A stretch of DNA of 64,000 bases, taken from contig NZ_CANLNE010000008.1 of the NCBI RefSeq assembly GCF_947492555.1, positions 1 to 64,000 of the forward strand. The letters run 5' to 3'. The notes under the pieces were generated by a model. That model did no database searches and was not told the origin of the DNA. It saw only the letters and a program-made list of their open reading frames with translations. Shown here one piece after another: positions 51,888 to 60,712 of this stretch. Made by a program: the position numbers and the translations under genes. Origin of the DNA: an uncultured Roseobacter sp. GTDB taxonomy: Bacteria; Pseudomonadota; Alphaproteobacteria; Rhodobacterales; Rhodobacteraceae. Each line of letters begins with the position of its first letter. Position 1 is the stretch's first letter.

Positions 51888-52765
51888 TCGGCCGCTTTCT
51901 TATGCACGTCGATACGATCGGTCAAAATCAGAGGAGGCTCCGCCGGCTTCAGCACCAACCCATCCCGGAAGAGTTCGCGAATGGTCGGTAAACCCACCTT
52001 ATTCTGGTCGCCGCTGGCCGCGTAGACCAGCGCAAGATCGCACAGTTTGTTGATCATCCGCGGGATACCGCCTGTCTCCTCGAAGATATGGCGCATGGCG
52101 GAAGGTGTAATTTCATCTCCGTTCCCGCCGACATGAGTCAGCCGGTGCCGGATATAGGCACGTGTGGTCGGCAGGTCGAAAGGCTCCAGATGGTACGTCG
52201 CCGTGACCCGCTGTGCAAACTGCCGCAGCTCAGGCCGGGTGATCAGCTGGCGCAGTTCGGGCTGCCCCGTGAGGATGATCTGCAAAAGCTCATCCTTGCC
52301 GGAATTGATATTCGTCAGCATGCGCAGTTCTTCGAGCATTTCCGCGCCGAGGTTCTGGGCCTCGTCAATGACGAGAACCACGTACCGTCCAGCAGCATAT
52401 TCGGACAACACGAAGTCCAGGAAATGCTGGAACAGAGACACGTAATCCATCGCGGGGGGCGCCGGTACATCCAGCGCATTGAGCACCCAGCGCAGAAGAT
52501 CGCCACGGTCCCCCTGCGCATTGGAGATCAGACCCAGCGTGATCGTGTCATCCGCATGTTGCAGCAGGGCCTGGATGAGCATTGTCTTGCCGGTCCCGAC
52601 CTCGCCGGTGACCACGGTCAGCGGCGCGCGCGAAATAAGACCGTACTCCAGAACCGCAAAAGCGCGGCTATGCGCCTTGGACCAGAACACGAAGTCTGGA
52701 TCGGGCAAAAGCGTAAAGGGCCGCTCCCGAAAACCAAAGTGTTCTGTATAGAACTGTGTGCTCAT
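51884..52765 (-). CDS. ExeA-like AAA ATPase
   Basis: Cytoplasmic ATPase of 293 residues. Walker A is VVTGEVGTGKTMLIQALL, Walker B is YVVLVIDEAQNL, and LTGQPELRQLI with ELRQFAQRV supplies the arginine finger region. The family is the ExeA/general secretion ATPase group that recurs in EPS/exosortase loci, probably powering assembly or export with Wzz. It starts at 52765 and heads the leftward three-gene group; the promoter must lie in the 470-base gap to wcaJ. Confidence 0.85.
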   Translation of the reverse strand: MSTQFYTEHFGFRERPFTLLPDPDFVFWSKAHSRAFAVLEYGLISRAPLTVVTGEVGTGKTMLIQALLQHADDTITLGLISNAQGDRGDLLRWVLNALDVPAPPAMDYVSLFQHFLDFVLSEYAAGRYVVLVIDEAQNLGAEMLEELRMLTNINSGKDELLQIILTGQPELRQLITRPELRQFAQRVTATYHLEPFDLPTTRAYIRHRLTHVGGNGDEITPSAMRHIFEETGGIPRMINKLCDLALVYAASGDQNKVGLPTIRELFRDGLVLKPAEPPLILTDRIDVHKKAAE

Positions 52766-53234
52766 GTCCTAACAGGTATCCGCTACTCGATTAAAAAAAC
52801 TACAAACATGCCCACCGTTCTGGTGTCTATTTACAAAGTATGCAGTTTTCAAGGCGACGTGGTTTTTGCTTATTGCCTTACATTCTATGACAAAACTCCC
52901 GGCGGCGATAGGCGATCCGGTCTGAGGCCCCGCGGTGGGCGATTCTATTTTTTCAAATGTCGCCGCAATCTTCAGCACATCGCACGATGAAAGCGGCCTG
53001 AGAAACAATTTGTTGATGGCCTGTTGGGCATTCGCACAACCAAAAGGCGAAACAGCGTAACAATTTTACGAAAATCAACCATTTCGGAATCGTTAGTTTG
53101 CACACGAATTAAATCAGTGATAAATTTTAACGGTCGCCCATGTTGGGGTTTGGTGCGGTAAAGAAGTCTGCCGATGGTTGGCAAGCATTGTAGTTTATTT
53201 TCTGAGGGCAGGTATTTCACCTGATTTAGGTTCC
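52766..53234. other. Divergent promoter region between the export ATPase and the phosphoglycosyl transferase
   Basis: This AT-rich stretch of about 469 bases must carry the promoters for the leftward ExeA/wzz/kinase group and the rightward sugar transferase. I see no gene, no CtrA box with correct spacing, and no strong repeat. Confidence 0.45.
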
Positions 53235-53930
53235 ATGACAGTACATTTTCCAATCAGTTCCACGGAAATCGAACAGAACAAGACAGTACGGGTTGTACCG
53301 GCACATATTGCTGAACGTCCCTATGGCATTTACCGGCATTTCGCGAAACGCGCCTTTGATATCGTGATCGCGCTTGTCCTGCTGCCGGTTGCCTTTCCTA
53401 TCATTGCCCTCTTCGCGCTGCTGATCGCGCGTGATGGTCACAATCCCTTCTACTCGCAAATGCGCGTCGGACGGAACGGTGACAGCTTCCGCATGTGGAA
53501 GCTGCGGACCATGGTTCACAACGCCGACCAGAGACTGGCGGAATGCCTGGCACAGGATCCGAGAGCCCGCCAGGAATGGGAAACCACGCAAAAGCTCAAG
53601 AATGACCCGCGCATCACATTGATCGGGCGTATACTACGCAAGATTTCCGCTGATGAGCTGCCGCAGTTGCTCAACGTGCTCAACGGGACCATGTCCCTGG
53701 TTGGCCCGCGGCCCATGATGTTGTGCCAGCGGGACAGCTACACCGGCAATTCCTATTTCGATCTGCGGCCAGGCATTACCGGGCTGTGGCAGGTTTCCGA
53801 CCGGAACGAAGGGGCCTTCATCGACCGCGTGAAATTCGACGAAGCCTATAACCGGGCCCTGTCGCTGAAAACAGATTTCGCGATCCTGCTGCGGACCGTT
53901 GATGTCGTGTGGCGCGGCACCGGGTACTGA
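53235..53930 (+). CDS. Undecaprenyl-phosphate sugar phosphotransferase (WcaJ/ExoY-like), EPS priming enzyme
   Basis: Transfers the first sugar-1-phosphate (often Gal or Glc) to undecaprenyl phosphate. The N-terminal membrane hairpin is FDIVIALVLLPVAFPIIALFALL; FRMWKLRTM, DELPQLLNVLNGTMSLVGPRP and LRPGITGLWQVSDRN are the bacterial sugar transferase signatures. At 231 residues it has only the C-terminal catalytic part, like ExoY, and lacks the four-helix N-terminal extension of WcaJ. The start is ATG 53235, just after TTTAGG. A perfect inverted repeat follows the stop at 53954. Confidence 0.9.
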   Translation: MTVHFPISSTEIEQNKTVRVVPAHIAERPYGIYRHFAKRAFDIVIALVLLPVAFPIIALFALLIARDGHNPFYSQMRVGRNGDSFRMWKLRTMVHNADQRLAECLAQDPRARQEWETTQKLKNDPRITLIGRILRKISADELPQLLNVLNGTMSLVGPRPMMLCQRDSYTGNSYFDLRPGITGLWQVSDRNEGAFIDRVKFDEAYNRALSLKTDFAILLRTVDVVWRGTGY

Positions 53931-53953
53931 CGCACGCACACGGTCGAAATCAG

Positions 53954-53987
53954 TGTTGATGGCCTGTACAGACAGCTGCCATCAACA
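53954..53987 (+). terminator. Hairpin after the phosphoglycosyl transferase gene
   Basis: Perfect 10-bp arms TGTTGATGGC (53954-53963) and GCCATCAACA (53978-53987) with a 14-base loop, 23 bases after the stop. It is followed by AAGAGTGTTTCTTTC, which is only loosely T-rich, so it may be a weak terminator or an RNA-stabilising hairpin between this gene and prsT. Confidence 0.5.
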
Positions 53988-54090
53988 AAGAGTGTTTCTT
54001 TCGAAATTTTAAGTTCTGGTCCCGGCCCCGGCAGTATCGTAAAATTACGCAGCTGCAGGGATTGCGCAGCCTAGTGAAGGACATCATGTC

Positions 54091-56538
54091 ATGCGTCTAT
54101 TTCGTTTCCTGAGACCCGCACCGCTCATGGTGCTGCTGCTACTGGTACTGGTCGGGTGTAAATCGGTCGAAGAACAGGCTGAAGAGCATTTCCAGAGCGG
54201 GCTCGCCCTGATGGAAAGCGGTGACTATGATCGTGCAATCATCGAGTTCCGCAACGTGTTCCAGCTCAACGGCAGCCACCAGGAAGCCCGGCACAAGCTG
54301 GCCGAGATTCACCTAGACCACCGCGATGACATGCGCAGCGCCTACGGTCAGTACCTGCGGCTGGTCGAACAATATCCCGATGATTTCAAAGCCCGCATCG
54401 CACTGGCCGAGCTCGCCTTCATGGTGCAGAACTGGGAAGATGTCGAACGCCATGGCGCCGCGGTGGAACGTCTGAACCCCGAAGACCCCCGCAGCAAGGC
54501 AATCATCATTGCCCGCGCTTATCGCGCGGCAGCCCTGGCAGAGAACAACAGCGATCTGCGGGCACAGGCGCAGGCCGCCAAGGCCTTGCTGGAAACGCAA
54601 TCCGACAGTGTCATCCTGCGCAGCATCGTGCTCGACAGCCATCTGCGCGACAGCGACACGACCGCTGCCCTGGCCCAGATCGACTGGCTGCTGGAACGCG
54701 ACCCCGACAACCTGACGTACTGGCGTCAACGCCTTCTGGTGCTGTCACAGCGCGATGACATGGAAGGGATCGAACAACAGCTCCGCGAAATGGTCGAACG
54801 CTTCCCGGAGGACACCAACAACAAGCAGTCTCTGATCCGGTTCTACATGTCGCGTGGCCAAACCGATGAGGTGGAAACCTTCCTGCGCCAGCAGGTGGCC
54901 GACGCCGGCGATAATGAAACCGGTGCGCGGGCTGATCTGATCCGCTTCCTGGCCGAGGTTCGCGGCAGGGCGGAAGCGCGCGAGGAAATCGACAAGGCCA
55001 TCGAGGCGGGTGTCGATACCGTGGTTTTCCGCGCTCTGCGGGCGGGCATGGATTTCGAAGCCGGCGCGCGTGAAGCAGCCGTGAAAGAACTGCAGGATGT
55101 CTTGGAAACCGCCGAGCCGTCCTCCGAAGTCAACGATGTCAAAGGCGTGCTGGCCAAGATGCTGCAGACGATGGGCAATGAGGTCGGCGCCCGCGCTCTG
55201 GTGGAAGAGCTGCTGGCAGAAGAGCCCGGACATGCCGAAGCGCTGAAAATGCAGGCCACATGGTACCTTCAGGCGGATGACATTGATGCGGCCATTGCCT
55301 CTTTGCGCAGTGCGCTGGACACAGATTCCGATGACGCCGAAGCCATGACGCTGATGGCCCAGGCCCACCAGCGGGCCGGCCGGCCCGAACTGGCACGCGA
55401 TTTCCTGTCGCTGGCGGTTGACGCTTCTGGCAATGCCCCGACAGAAACCCTGCGGTATGCCAGTCTCCTGATAGAAGATGAGAGCTATTTACCCGCCGAA
55501 GACATTCTGCTGCAGGCGTTGCGGCTTGCGCCGCAAAACACCGGCATCCTGCAGGCACTGGGGGAAATCTATCTCCGGACCGACGATGCGGGCCGCCTGT
55601 CGCAGGTGATCGAAAGCCTGCGCCGGATGGACAACCCCGATGCGGTGCGCAGCGCCAATGGGCTGGAAGCCGCGCGCATCAACTCGCAAAGCGGCATTGA
55701 GGAGGCCCTGCAATATCTCGAAGATCTGGCGAACTCTGCCGATGCTTCGCTTTCTTCACAGGTCGCGCTTGTGCAGGCGCTCTTGCGCACGGGAAATACA
55801 GACGCCGCCCTGGAAAAAGCGCGTGATCTGCAACAGGAAAACCCCCAGAACGAAGTGATACAGGCCGTCCTCGCGGCGACCGAGACGGCCAATGGAAATT
55901 TCGACACTGCCGAAGCATTGTACCGTGACTTGCTCGCAACGGATGCACAACGCGCCGGCGTCTGGGGCGAACTTGCAAAACTGGCCATGCGGCAGGGCGA
56001 CCCCGACGCCGCCCGGACCGTGATCGATGAAGGTCTGTCAGCCGTACCGGGCGACCCGGCACTTTTGTGGGCCAAGGCAACATATGAAGAGCGTAACGGG
56101 AATATCGATGCCGCCATCGAGATTTACGAAGACCTCTACGCGACACGCCCGACTTCTTCCATCATCGCAAACAACCTCGCCAGCATGCTGGCGACCTACC
56201 GCTCCGATGAAGAAAGCCTGGAACGGGCCTGGACCGTCGCGCGCCGCTTCAAGGAAACGGATGTCCCCGCGATGCAGGATACCTACGGCTGGATTGCCCA
56301 TCGGCGCGGCGACAGTGCGGAGGCCCTGCCCTATCTCGAGGCCGCGGCAAGAGGTCTGCCGTCCGATCCGATTGTGCAATACCATCTGGCCCAGGTTTAT
56401 CTCGCTCTGGAGATGCCCGCCAAGGCGCTGGCCCAGTTCCGGATTGCTGTAGAGGTCGCTGGTCCGATCGATCAGCGGACACAGATCGAAGAAGCCCGGG
56501 CGCAGGTCCAGACGCTGGCTGAAACAGTCGAGAATTGA
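54091..56538 (+). CDS. prsT: PrsT-like TPR-repeat lipoprotein of the exosortase system
   Basis: Outer-membrane- or periplasm-facing TPR scaffold. The signal peptide ends in LVLVGCKS with the lipid Cys at residue 23. The rest, to residue 815, is a string of TPR-like helix pairs (for example FQSGLALMESGDYDRAIIEFRNVF, ALKMQATWYLQADDIDAAIASL, AKATYEERNGNIDAAIEIYEDL). The length and layout match the PEP-CTERM/XrtA-associated TPR lipoproteins called PrsT. Its role in the exosortase pathway is inferred from co-occurrence. It follows wcaJ after 160 bases and converges with the GT61 gene. Confidence 0.85.
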   Translation: MRLFRFLRPAPLMVLLLLVLVGCKSVEEQAEEHFQSGLALMESGDYDRAIIEFRNVFQLNGSHQEARHKLAEIHLDHRDDMRSAYGQYLRLVEQYPDDFKARIALAELAFMVQNWEDVERHGAAVERLNPEDPRSKAIIIARAYRAAALAENNSDLRAQAQAAKALLETQSDSVILRSIVLDSHLRDSDTTAALAQIDWLLERDPDNLTYWRQRLLVLSQRDDMEGIEQQLREMVERFPEDTNNKQSLIRFYMSRGQTDEVETFLRQQVADAGDNETGARADLIRFLAEVRGRAEAREEIDKAIEAGVDTVVFRALRAGMDFEAGAREAAVKELQDVLETAEPSSEVNDVKGVLAKMLQTMGNEVGARALVEELLAEEPGHAEALKMQATWYLQADDIDAAIASLRSALDTDSDDAEAMTLMAQAHQRAGRPELARDFLSLAVDASGNAPTETLRYASLLIEDESYLPAEDILLQALRLAPQNTGILQALGEIYLRTDDAGRLSQVIESLRRMDNPDAVRSANGLEAARINSQSGIEEALQYLEDLANSADASLSSQVALVQALLRTGNTDAALEKARDLQQENPQNEVIQAVLAATETANGNFDTAEALYRDLLATDAQRAGVWGELAKLAMRQGDPDAARTVIDEGLSAVPGDPALLWAKATYEERNGNIDAAIEIYEDLYATRPTSSIIANNLASMLATYRSDEESLERAWTVARRFKETDVPAMQDTYGWIAHRRGDSAEALPYLEAAARGLPSDPIVQYHLAQVYLALEMPAKALAQFRIAVEVAGPIDQRTQIEEARAQVQTLAETVEN

Positions 56539-56546
56539 TCTCGTGA

Positions 56547-57608
56547 TCAGGCGCCCTGTTGCGGGGCGTCCACGATCTCCAGCGCCTTCGTGACAGAAGC
56601 CGGATCAACCTCAAAATGCTGCAGGGAATGTTTCTTGTAGGATTGATCCAGGCGGTAAATCTCCCTGAGATGTTCCGCCTGGAGTTTACCCCGCACCCCG
56701 CACCAGTGCCCGGCAATGGCAGAAGTTGCTGCCCGGTAGACATCCGTGACGTGCCCCACGGGAAAAAGCTCCACCAGTTTCAGCGGTGCCGCGGCGGCTG
56801 AACGGTAGAGAATGGGCGCCAGCGCTGCCCCGTGCACCGCAACAATACTCTGCGCATGCATCACGGTGCCGATCTGCTGGGCAACATCCATGTCCTCGGG
56901 GTAGATTTTTTCGAACCCCGAAGCACTCAGCAGCGTTGCGATCTCATCTTCATTTGCCAGCCCACGCGTGGATTTACGTGAAAGAAACAACCGTCCGGGC
57001 GTCGCGGGTACCGGGATTCGCCCGGCCTCGAGCGCTGCGGCAACCGGGCTGATCCGCGCATCACGCAGCAACGCGTGGCGTTCGCCGCGGATTGCTACCC
57101 AATTGTCATATGTGACACGGATGCCCCGGGCCTCGATCGCGGCATCCGAATAGAAAACATCCAGCTCCAACACCTCTGCGACCGCCCGGATGTATCCGGG
57201 TGTCTTGCCGGGCAGTACCAGCGTGAACCCGTCCCATCGGCTCTCCAGCGTGCGGCAGATCAGCGCCAGCACGGCCAGGTGATTGTTCAGAAAATGCGCC
57301 CAGTTTTCCGGGCTGTTGACACGCAGGTCGACAATCGGCCTGGGGCCATCCCATGACATCCTGCCGCGGGGTTTGACCTTTTCCTTGAGCCAGTGACGGG
57401 AGGGTGGCGCAAACACATGGTGACCGGGCGTAAAGGTAAATTGCCCACCGCCGCTGGTCTTGGCGGGCAGATGCACATGCTCCAGACCTGCGACGATCCG
57501 GTCCACCAGATAGGATCGCGGGCCGATCATCCACCCCGGCGGCACCGCATGCGCCTTCAGGTCGACCACATGGCTGTCCTTGTCACTGCTGCCGAGGCCC
57601 TGCTGCAT
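56547..57608 (-). CDS. GT61-family glycosyltransferase
   Basis: 353-residue transferase of the DUF563 group. Landmarks are NSPENWAHFLNNHLAVL, RLFLSRKSTRGLANEDEIATLL, FEKIYPEDMDVAQQIG and the conserved HAQSIVAVHGAALAPILY, all characteristic of the family C-terminal half. No membrane segment or signal peptide is seen. It starts at ATG 57608, on the opposite strand to prsT and the export operon. In eukaryotes the family includes xylosyltransferases; the bacterial donor is unknown. Confidence 0.85.
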   Translation of the reverse strand: MQQGLGSSDKDSHVVDLKAHAVPPGWMIGPRSYLVDRIVAGLEHVHLPAKTSGGGQFTFTPGHHVFAPPSRHWLKEKVKPRGRMSWDGPRPIVDLRVNSPENWAHFLNNHLAVLALICRTLESRWDGFTLVLPGKTPGYIRAVAEVLELDVFYSDAAIEARGIRVTYDNWVAIRGERHALLRDARISPVAAALEAGRIPVPATPGRLFLSRKSTRGLANEDEIATLLSASGFEKIYPEDMDVAQQIGTVMHAQSIVAVHGAALAPILYRSAAAAPLKLVELFPVGHVTDVYRAATSAIAGHWCGVRGKLQAEHLREIYRLDQSYKKHSLQHFEVDPASVTKALEIVDAPQQGA

Positions 57609-57856
57609 CCCATACCCCTTGCCTGGTTTTCCGATCCCGGTCCCGCAGGACGGGACCCTGCTTCAAGAGCACGTAATAAATCGGTTTGTCGATAGCCCTG
57701 ATCAGGTGGCGAAAAGCGGCATGCATTCCGGTTTCTGTCCGTTACTCCAACAGCACACTTCGCAAAAGATACGCATGAAATATACAGATCGGCCTTTCCT
57801 TGTAAGTGCTCTGCGAGGAGATTAAGCTAAATTCTGTGGAAAGGACTGTTCTCCCC

Positions 57857-58471
57857 ATGCAGGCACTGATGCGTATCATAGCTGGTCTTGTCCTTGCCGT
57901 TTTCGCAACGGCAGCACTGGCGCAGTCCGAATATCGCGCCCAGCCTGGTGACGTGCTGGTCATCGAGGTGCTCGAAGACAGCAGCCTGAACCGCTCCGTT
58001 GTCATCCTGCCTGACGGGCGTTTCAGCTTCCCGTTTGCCGGCACATTGCAGGCGGCGGGCCGGAGCGTTGCACAGGTTCAGGAAGCGATCACCAACGCGA
58101 TCCAATCGAATTTCACCACCCGGCCTACGGTTTTTGTCTCCGTGCAACCGGCCTTCCGCCCGGACGTCGGCGCCGCTGGCAGCACCGTGGAAGATGCAAT
58201 CAGCGTTTATTTCCTTGGCGAGGTCAGAAGCCCCGGTATCTTCCAGGTCGAACGGGGCACAACACTGCTACAGGCCATGGCGATCAGCGGCGGCTTTTCG
58301 AACTTTGCGGCAACCAAACGCATCCAGTTGCGGCGCGACGACCCAAGCACAGGTGGACAACAAGTCTACAACATCAACTATAAGGCTCTGTCGAATGGAG
58401 CCATAAGCAACAAGATCGAGCTGAAGGATGGAGATGTCATCCTCGTACCACAAAGACGCCTGTTCGAATAA
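57857..58471 (+). CDS. Wza-like polysaccharide export protein
   Basis: Periplasmic export-channel subunit. The signal peptide (LMRIIAGLVLAVFATAALAQ) is followed by the Poly_export start YRAQPGDVLVIEVLEDSSLNRSV and ILPDGRFSFPFAGTLQAAG, then an SLBB-like region VYFLGEVRSPGIFQVERGTTLLQAM, with a close KDGDVILVPQRRLFE. At 204 residues it is half the size of Wza and lacks an N-terminal lipobox Cys and the C-terminal amphipathic helix, like the short EpsE/ExoF-type exporters of exosortase loci. The ATG at 57857 has AAAGGA 11 bases before it; the next ATG at 57869 is possible. Confidence 0.88.
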   Translation: MQALMRIIAGLVLAVFATAALAQSEYRAQPGDVLVIEVLEDSSLNRSVVILPDGRFSFPFAGTLQAAGRSVAQVQEAITNAIQSNFTTRPTVFVSVQPAFRPDVGAAGSTVEDAISVYFLGEVRSPGIFQVERGTTLLQAMAISGGFSNFAATKRIQLRRDDPSTGGQQVYNINYKALSNGAISNKIELKDGDVILVPQRRLFE

Positions 58472-59861
58472 ACCAGTTTCCGACAGGTCGAAGACAATAA
58501 AACTGCGCCACGGAGTTGGCGCGGTTTCTGCATTATGCGCCCTCTTCGGTGTCAGCGCGATTGCAACGGCACAGGATAACCAGCCGCCCGGTCTTGTGGC
58601 CTCGCTGGATATTACGCAGCGCCTGGAGTACAGCGACAACCCCGATCTCGAAGCTGAAAGCGACTCGGATATCTTCGGGCGCACCATTCTTGGCTTCGGG
58701 CTCGCAGGAAACACGGACATCCAGAGCTTTGAGTTCAACCTGGGCCTGGATATCGAACAAGGCCGCAACGACCGGTCAAGTATCGACCTGCTGAACCCGT
58801 TTGTGAACTTCGGCTATGACCGGGCCAGTCGGGCCTCGCGCATTGGCGTCGATCTGAGTTATCGTGAATCCGACGTGGATTCCCAGGTCTTCGACGAGGA
58901 ATTCCTGGAAGACGGGGACTCCATCAACCAAAGCACCGGCACCCGTTCAAGCTATCGCGCCAGCCTGTCCGGAGCGATAGGAGAACAGGCCCCGATTGGT
59001 GCAAGTTACCAGCTGTCGCGCAGCGAAATTCAGTACAGCGGGACCGTCGATCCTGATCTGACGGACCGGACAACGGACAATGCGTCGGGTCAGCTGGAGT
59101 TCCGCATAGACCCGCGCATCACGGCACGACTGACCGCCAACTATAGCAACCTCGATGTGGATGGCGACGGCGTCGACCGCCGCACAACGGGCTTCGGGGC
59201 AGGTGTTGGCCTGGATGTCACGCCGCGCCTCACCATCGATACCTCGCTCAGCCAGACCCGGGTCGAACAGAGCGGCACCAGGAATGAGGTGGACGAAGGC
59301 CTGAGCTTCGGGGTCGATGTCTCCCAGGCGATGGTCAACGGATCACTTAACCTGAACCTGGCCTCGGATGTGACCTCGAACGGGCGGCGCGAGTCGCTGC
59401 GGCTCAGCCGGTCCATGACGCTGCAGCGCGGGTCGGAACTGTCGTTCAACCTGGGCGCCACCCGCAGTGACGAGAGTGATCTGAACCCGCTTTACGGCCT
59501 GTCCTATCAACATGTGCTGCCAAGCGCCGAGATTAGCGTGAGCCTGTCACAGACGGTCACGGCAGACAGCAACAACCAGGAAGAAATCAACACCACACTG
59601 CGCGGCAGCTACCGGCAGGATATCAACGAGCTGTCCAGCCTGAGCGCTACCATATCCCTGTTCAACAGGAACGAACTGGGCGCAGCCGCGGATGATGGTC
59701 AGCGTGTTGAATTGGGCCTGTCCTATCGCTACGCCCTGACCCGGGACTGGGGATTGGTGACCGGTGTGAGCCACACGCTTTCGAGCCGCGATTCAGAAGC
59801 GGATCGCAGTTCGAATGCCATATTTGTCGGGATACAAAGAAGTTTTGCCTGGTTCCCCTGA
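58428..59861 (+). CDS. Outer-membrane beta-barrel protein of the EPS/exosortase locus
   Basis: Secreted protein of 477 residues. The N-terminus has a signal-like helix (VGAVSALCALFGVSAIATAQ). The body consists of alternating polar/hydrophobic strands rich in Ser, Asn, Asp and Arg (LDITQRLEYSDNPDLEAESD, GSLNLNLASDVTSNG, RGSELSFNLGATRSDES), and the C-terminus ends FAWFP, with the aromatic residue close to the end as expected for a barrel. It probably forms the outer-membrane exit for EPS with the export protein. The reading frame starts at ATG 58428 or 58434 inside the 3' end of the export gene (about 40-base overlap); no later start is available. Confidence 0.75.
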   Translation: MEMSSSYHKDACSNKPVSDRSKTIKLRHGVGAVSALCALFGVSAIATAQDNQPPGLVASLDITQRLEYSDNPDLEAESDSDIFGRTILGFGLAGNTDIQSFEFNLGLDIEQGRNDRSSIDLLNPFVNFGYDRASRASRIGVDLSYRESDVDSQVFDEEFLEDGDSINQSTGTRSSYRASLSGAIGEQAPIGASYQLSRSEIQYSGTVDPDLTDRTTDNASGQLEFRIDPRITARLTANYSNLDVDGDGVDRRTTGFGAGVGLDVTPRLTIDTSLSQTRVEQSGTRNEVDEGLSFGVDVSQAMVNGSLNLNLASDVTSNGRRESLRLSRSMTLQRGSELSFNLGATRSDESDLNPLYGLSYQHVLPSAEISVSLSQTVTADSNNQEEINTTLRGSYRQDINELSSLSATISLFNRNELGAAADDGQRVELGLSYRYALTRDWGLVTGVSHTLSSRDSEADRSSNAIFVGIQRSFAWFP

Positions 59862-59905
59862 TGCAGAAGGTTGCAAAGGCGAAACCCGCCCGACCATGAT
59901 AGGCA

Positions 59906-60586
59906 ATGCCTGAACACAGCACCCCTGGCTCCAAGGAGTATCCCTCAAAAACCGGGCGGACTGCGCAGGTCCTGCTGCTGGCCGGGCTGATTGCGCTGTG
60001 CTGTCTGATTGAGGTGGTTTTACAGCTGGCCGACCGTGAAATAGGGATCACCGCCCCGCTGCGCCGTATGACCTACGACTACTACGGTTTCTGGCCCGGG
60101 CTGCTCAAGGACTGGCAGCCCAACTTCACGGCCCAGCCCTATACGATGTTTTTTACCTACAGCTTTTTGCACGGGGGGCTTACACATCTTGCCGTGAACA
60201 TGATGACCCTGTGGTCGCTGGGGCGTGCGGTCATGGACCGGGTCGGAGCCTGGGGATTCAGCCTGCTGTATACCGGGGCCATTCTTGGAGGGGCCTTGGG
60301 CTTTGCGCTGCTTGCCTCGAATCTGAGACCGATGGTCGGGGCGTCGGGGGCCTTGTTCGGACTGGCCGGCGCGCTTCTCGCATGGGCCTATGTCGATCGC
60401 TATACCTATCGCGAAGGGCTCTGGCCGGTGGCCCGCGCCATACTTGGCCTTGCGGCCCTGAACCTCGTGATGTGGTGGGCGATGGATGGCCAACTGGCGT
60501 GGGAAACCCATTTGGGTGGATTTGTCGCCGGCTGGATCATGGCGCTGGTGGTCGACCCAAGGCCACAGAAATCAGAAGACGCCTAA
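59906..60586 (+). CDS. Rhomboid-family intramembrane serine protease
   Basis: Membrane protein of 226 residues with about six helices after a cytoplasmic N-terminus. The active site is clear: GASGALFG with nucleophile Ser147, and ETHLGGFVAGW with His202. The oxyanion-side motif HGGLTHLAVNMMTL has His89, His94 and Asn98. Its position between the barrel gene and a VPLPA-CTERM gene makes a role in maturing surface proteins plausible; rhombosortases of GlyGly-CTERM systems are rhomboid relatives. This is inference. Confidence 0.85.
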   Translation: MPEHSTPGSKEYPSKTGRTAQVLLLAGLIALCCLIEVVLQLADREIGITAPLRRMTYDYYGFWPGLLKDWQPNFTAQPYTMFFTYSFLHGGLTHLAVNMMTLWSLGRAVMDRVGAWGFSLLYTGAILGGALGFALLASNLRPMVGASGALFGLAGALLAWAYVDRYTYREGLWPVARAILGLAALNLVMWWAMDGQLAWETHLGGFVAGWIMALVVDPRPQKSEDA

Positions 60587-60654
60587 GGCTTGTCGCCCCG
60601 CAGCAGGTGGGGGCAGCAGGTCCGACAAGACTGCAGACCGTCGCGCAAAAGAAA

Positions 60655-60680
60655 AACGGCAGGCCCGAAGACCTGCCGTT
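60655..60680 (-). terminator. Rho-independent terminator after the VPLPA-CTERM gene
   Basis: Perfect 9-bp arms AACGGCAGG and CCTGCCGTT enclose an 8-base loop. On the minus strand the hairpin is followed by TTTCTTTT, a good U-tract, 33 bases past the stop at 60713. In the plus direction it is followed by CAATTGTTTC and could weakly end the rhomboid transcript. Confidence 0.8.
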
Positions 60681-60712
60681 CAATTGTTTCATCTACGTCA
60701 GTAGGAAAGGCT

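Noticed and set aside
53080-53160. CtrA box upstream of the phosphoglycosyl transferase
   Set aside because: Two TTAA half-sites exist but the spacing is about 14 bases, not 7.
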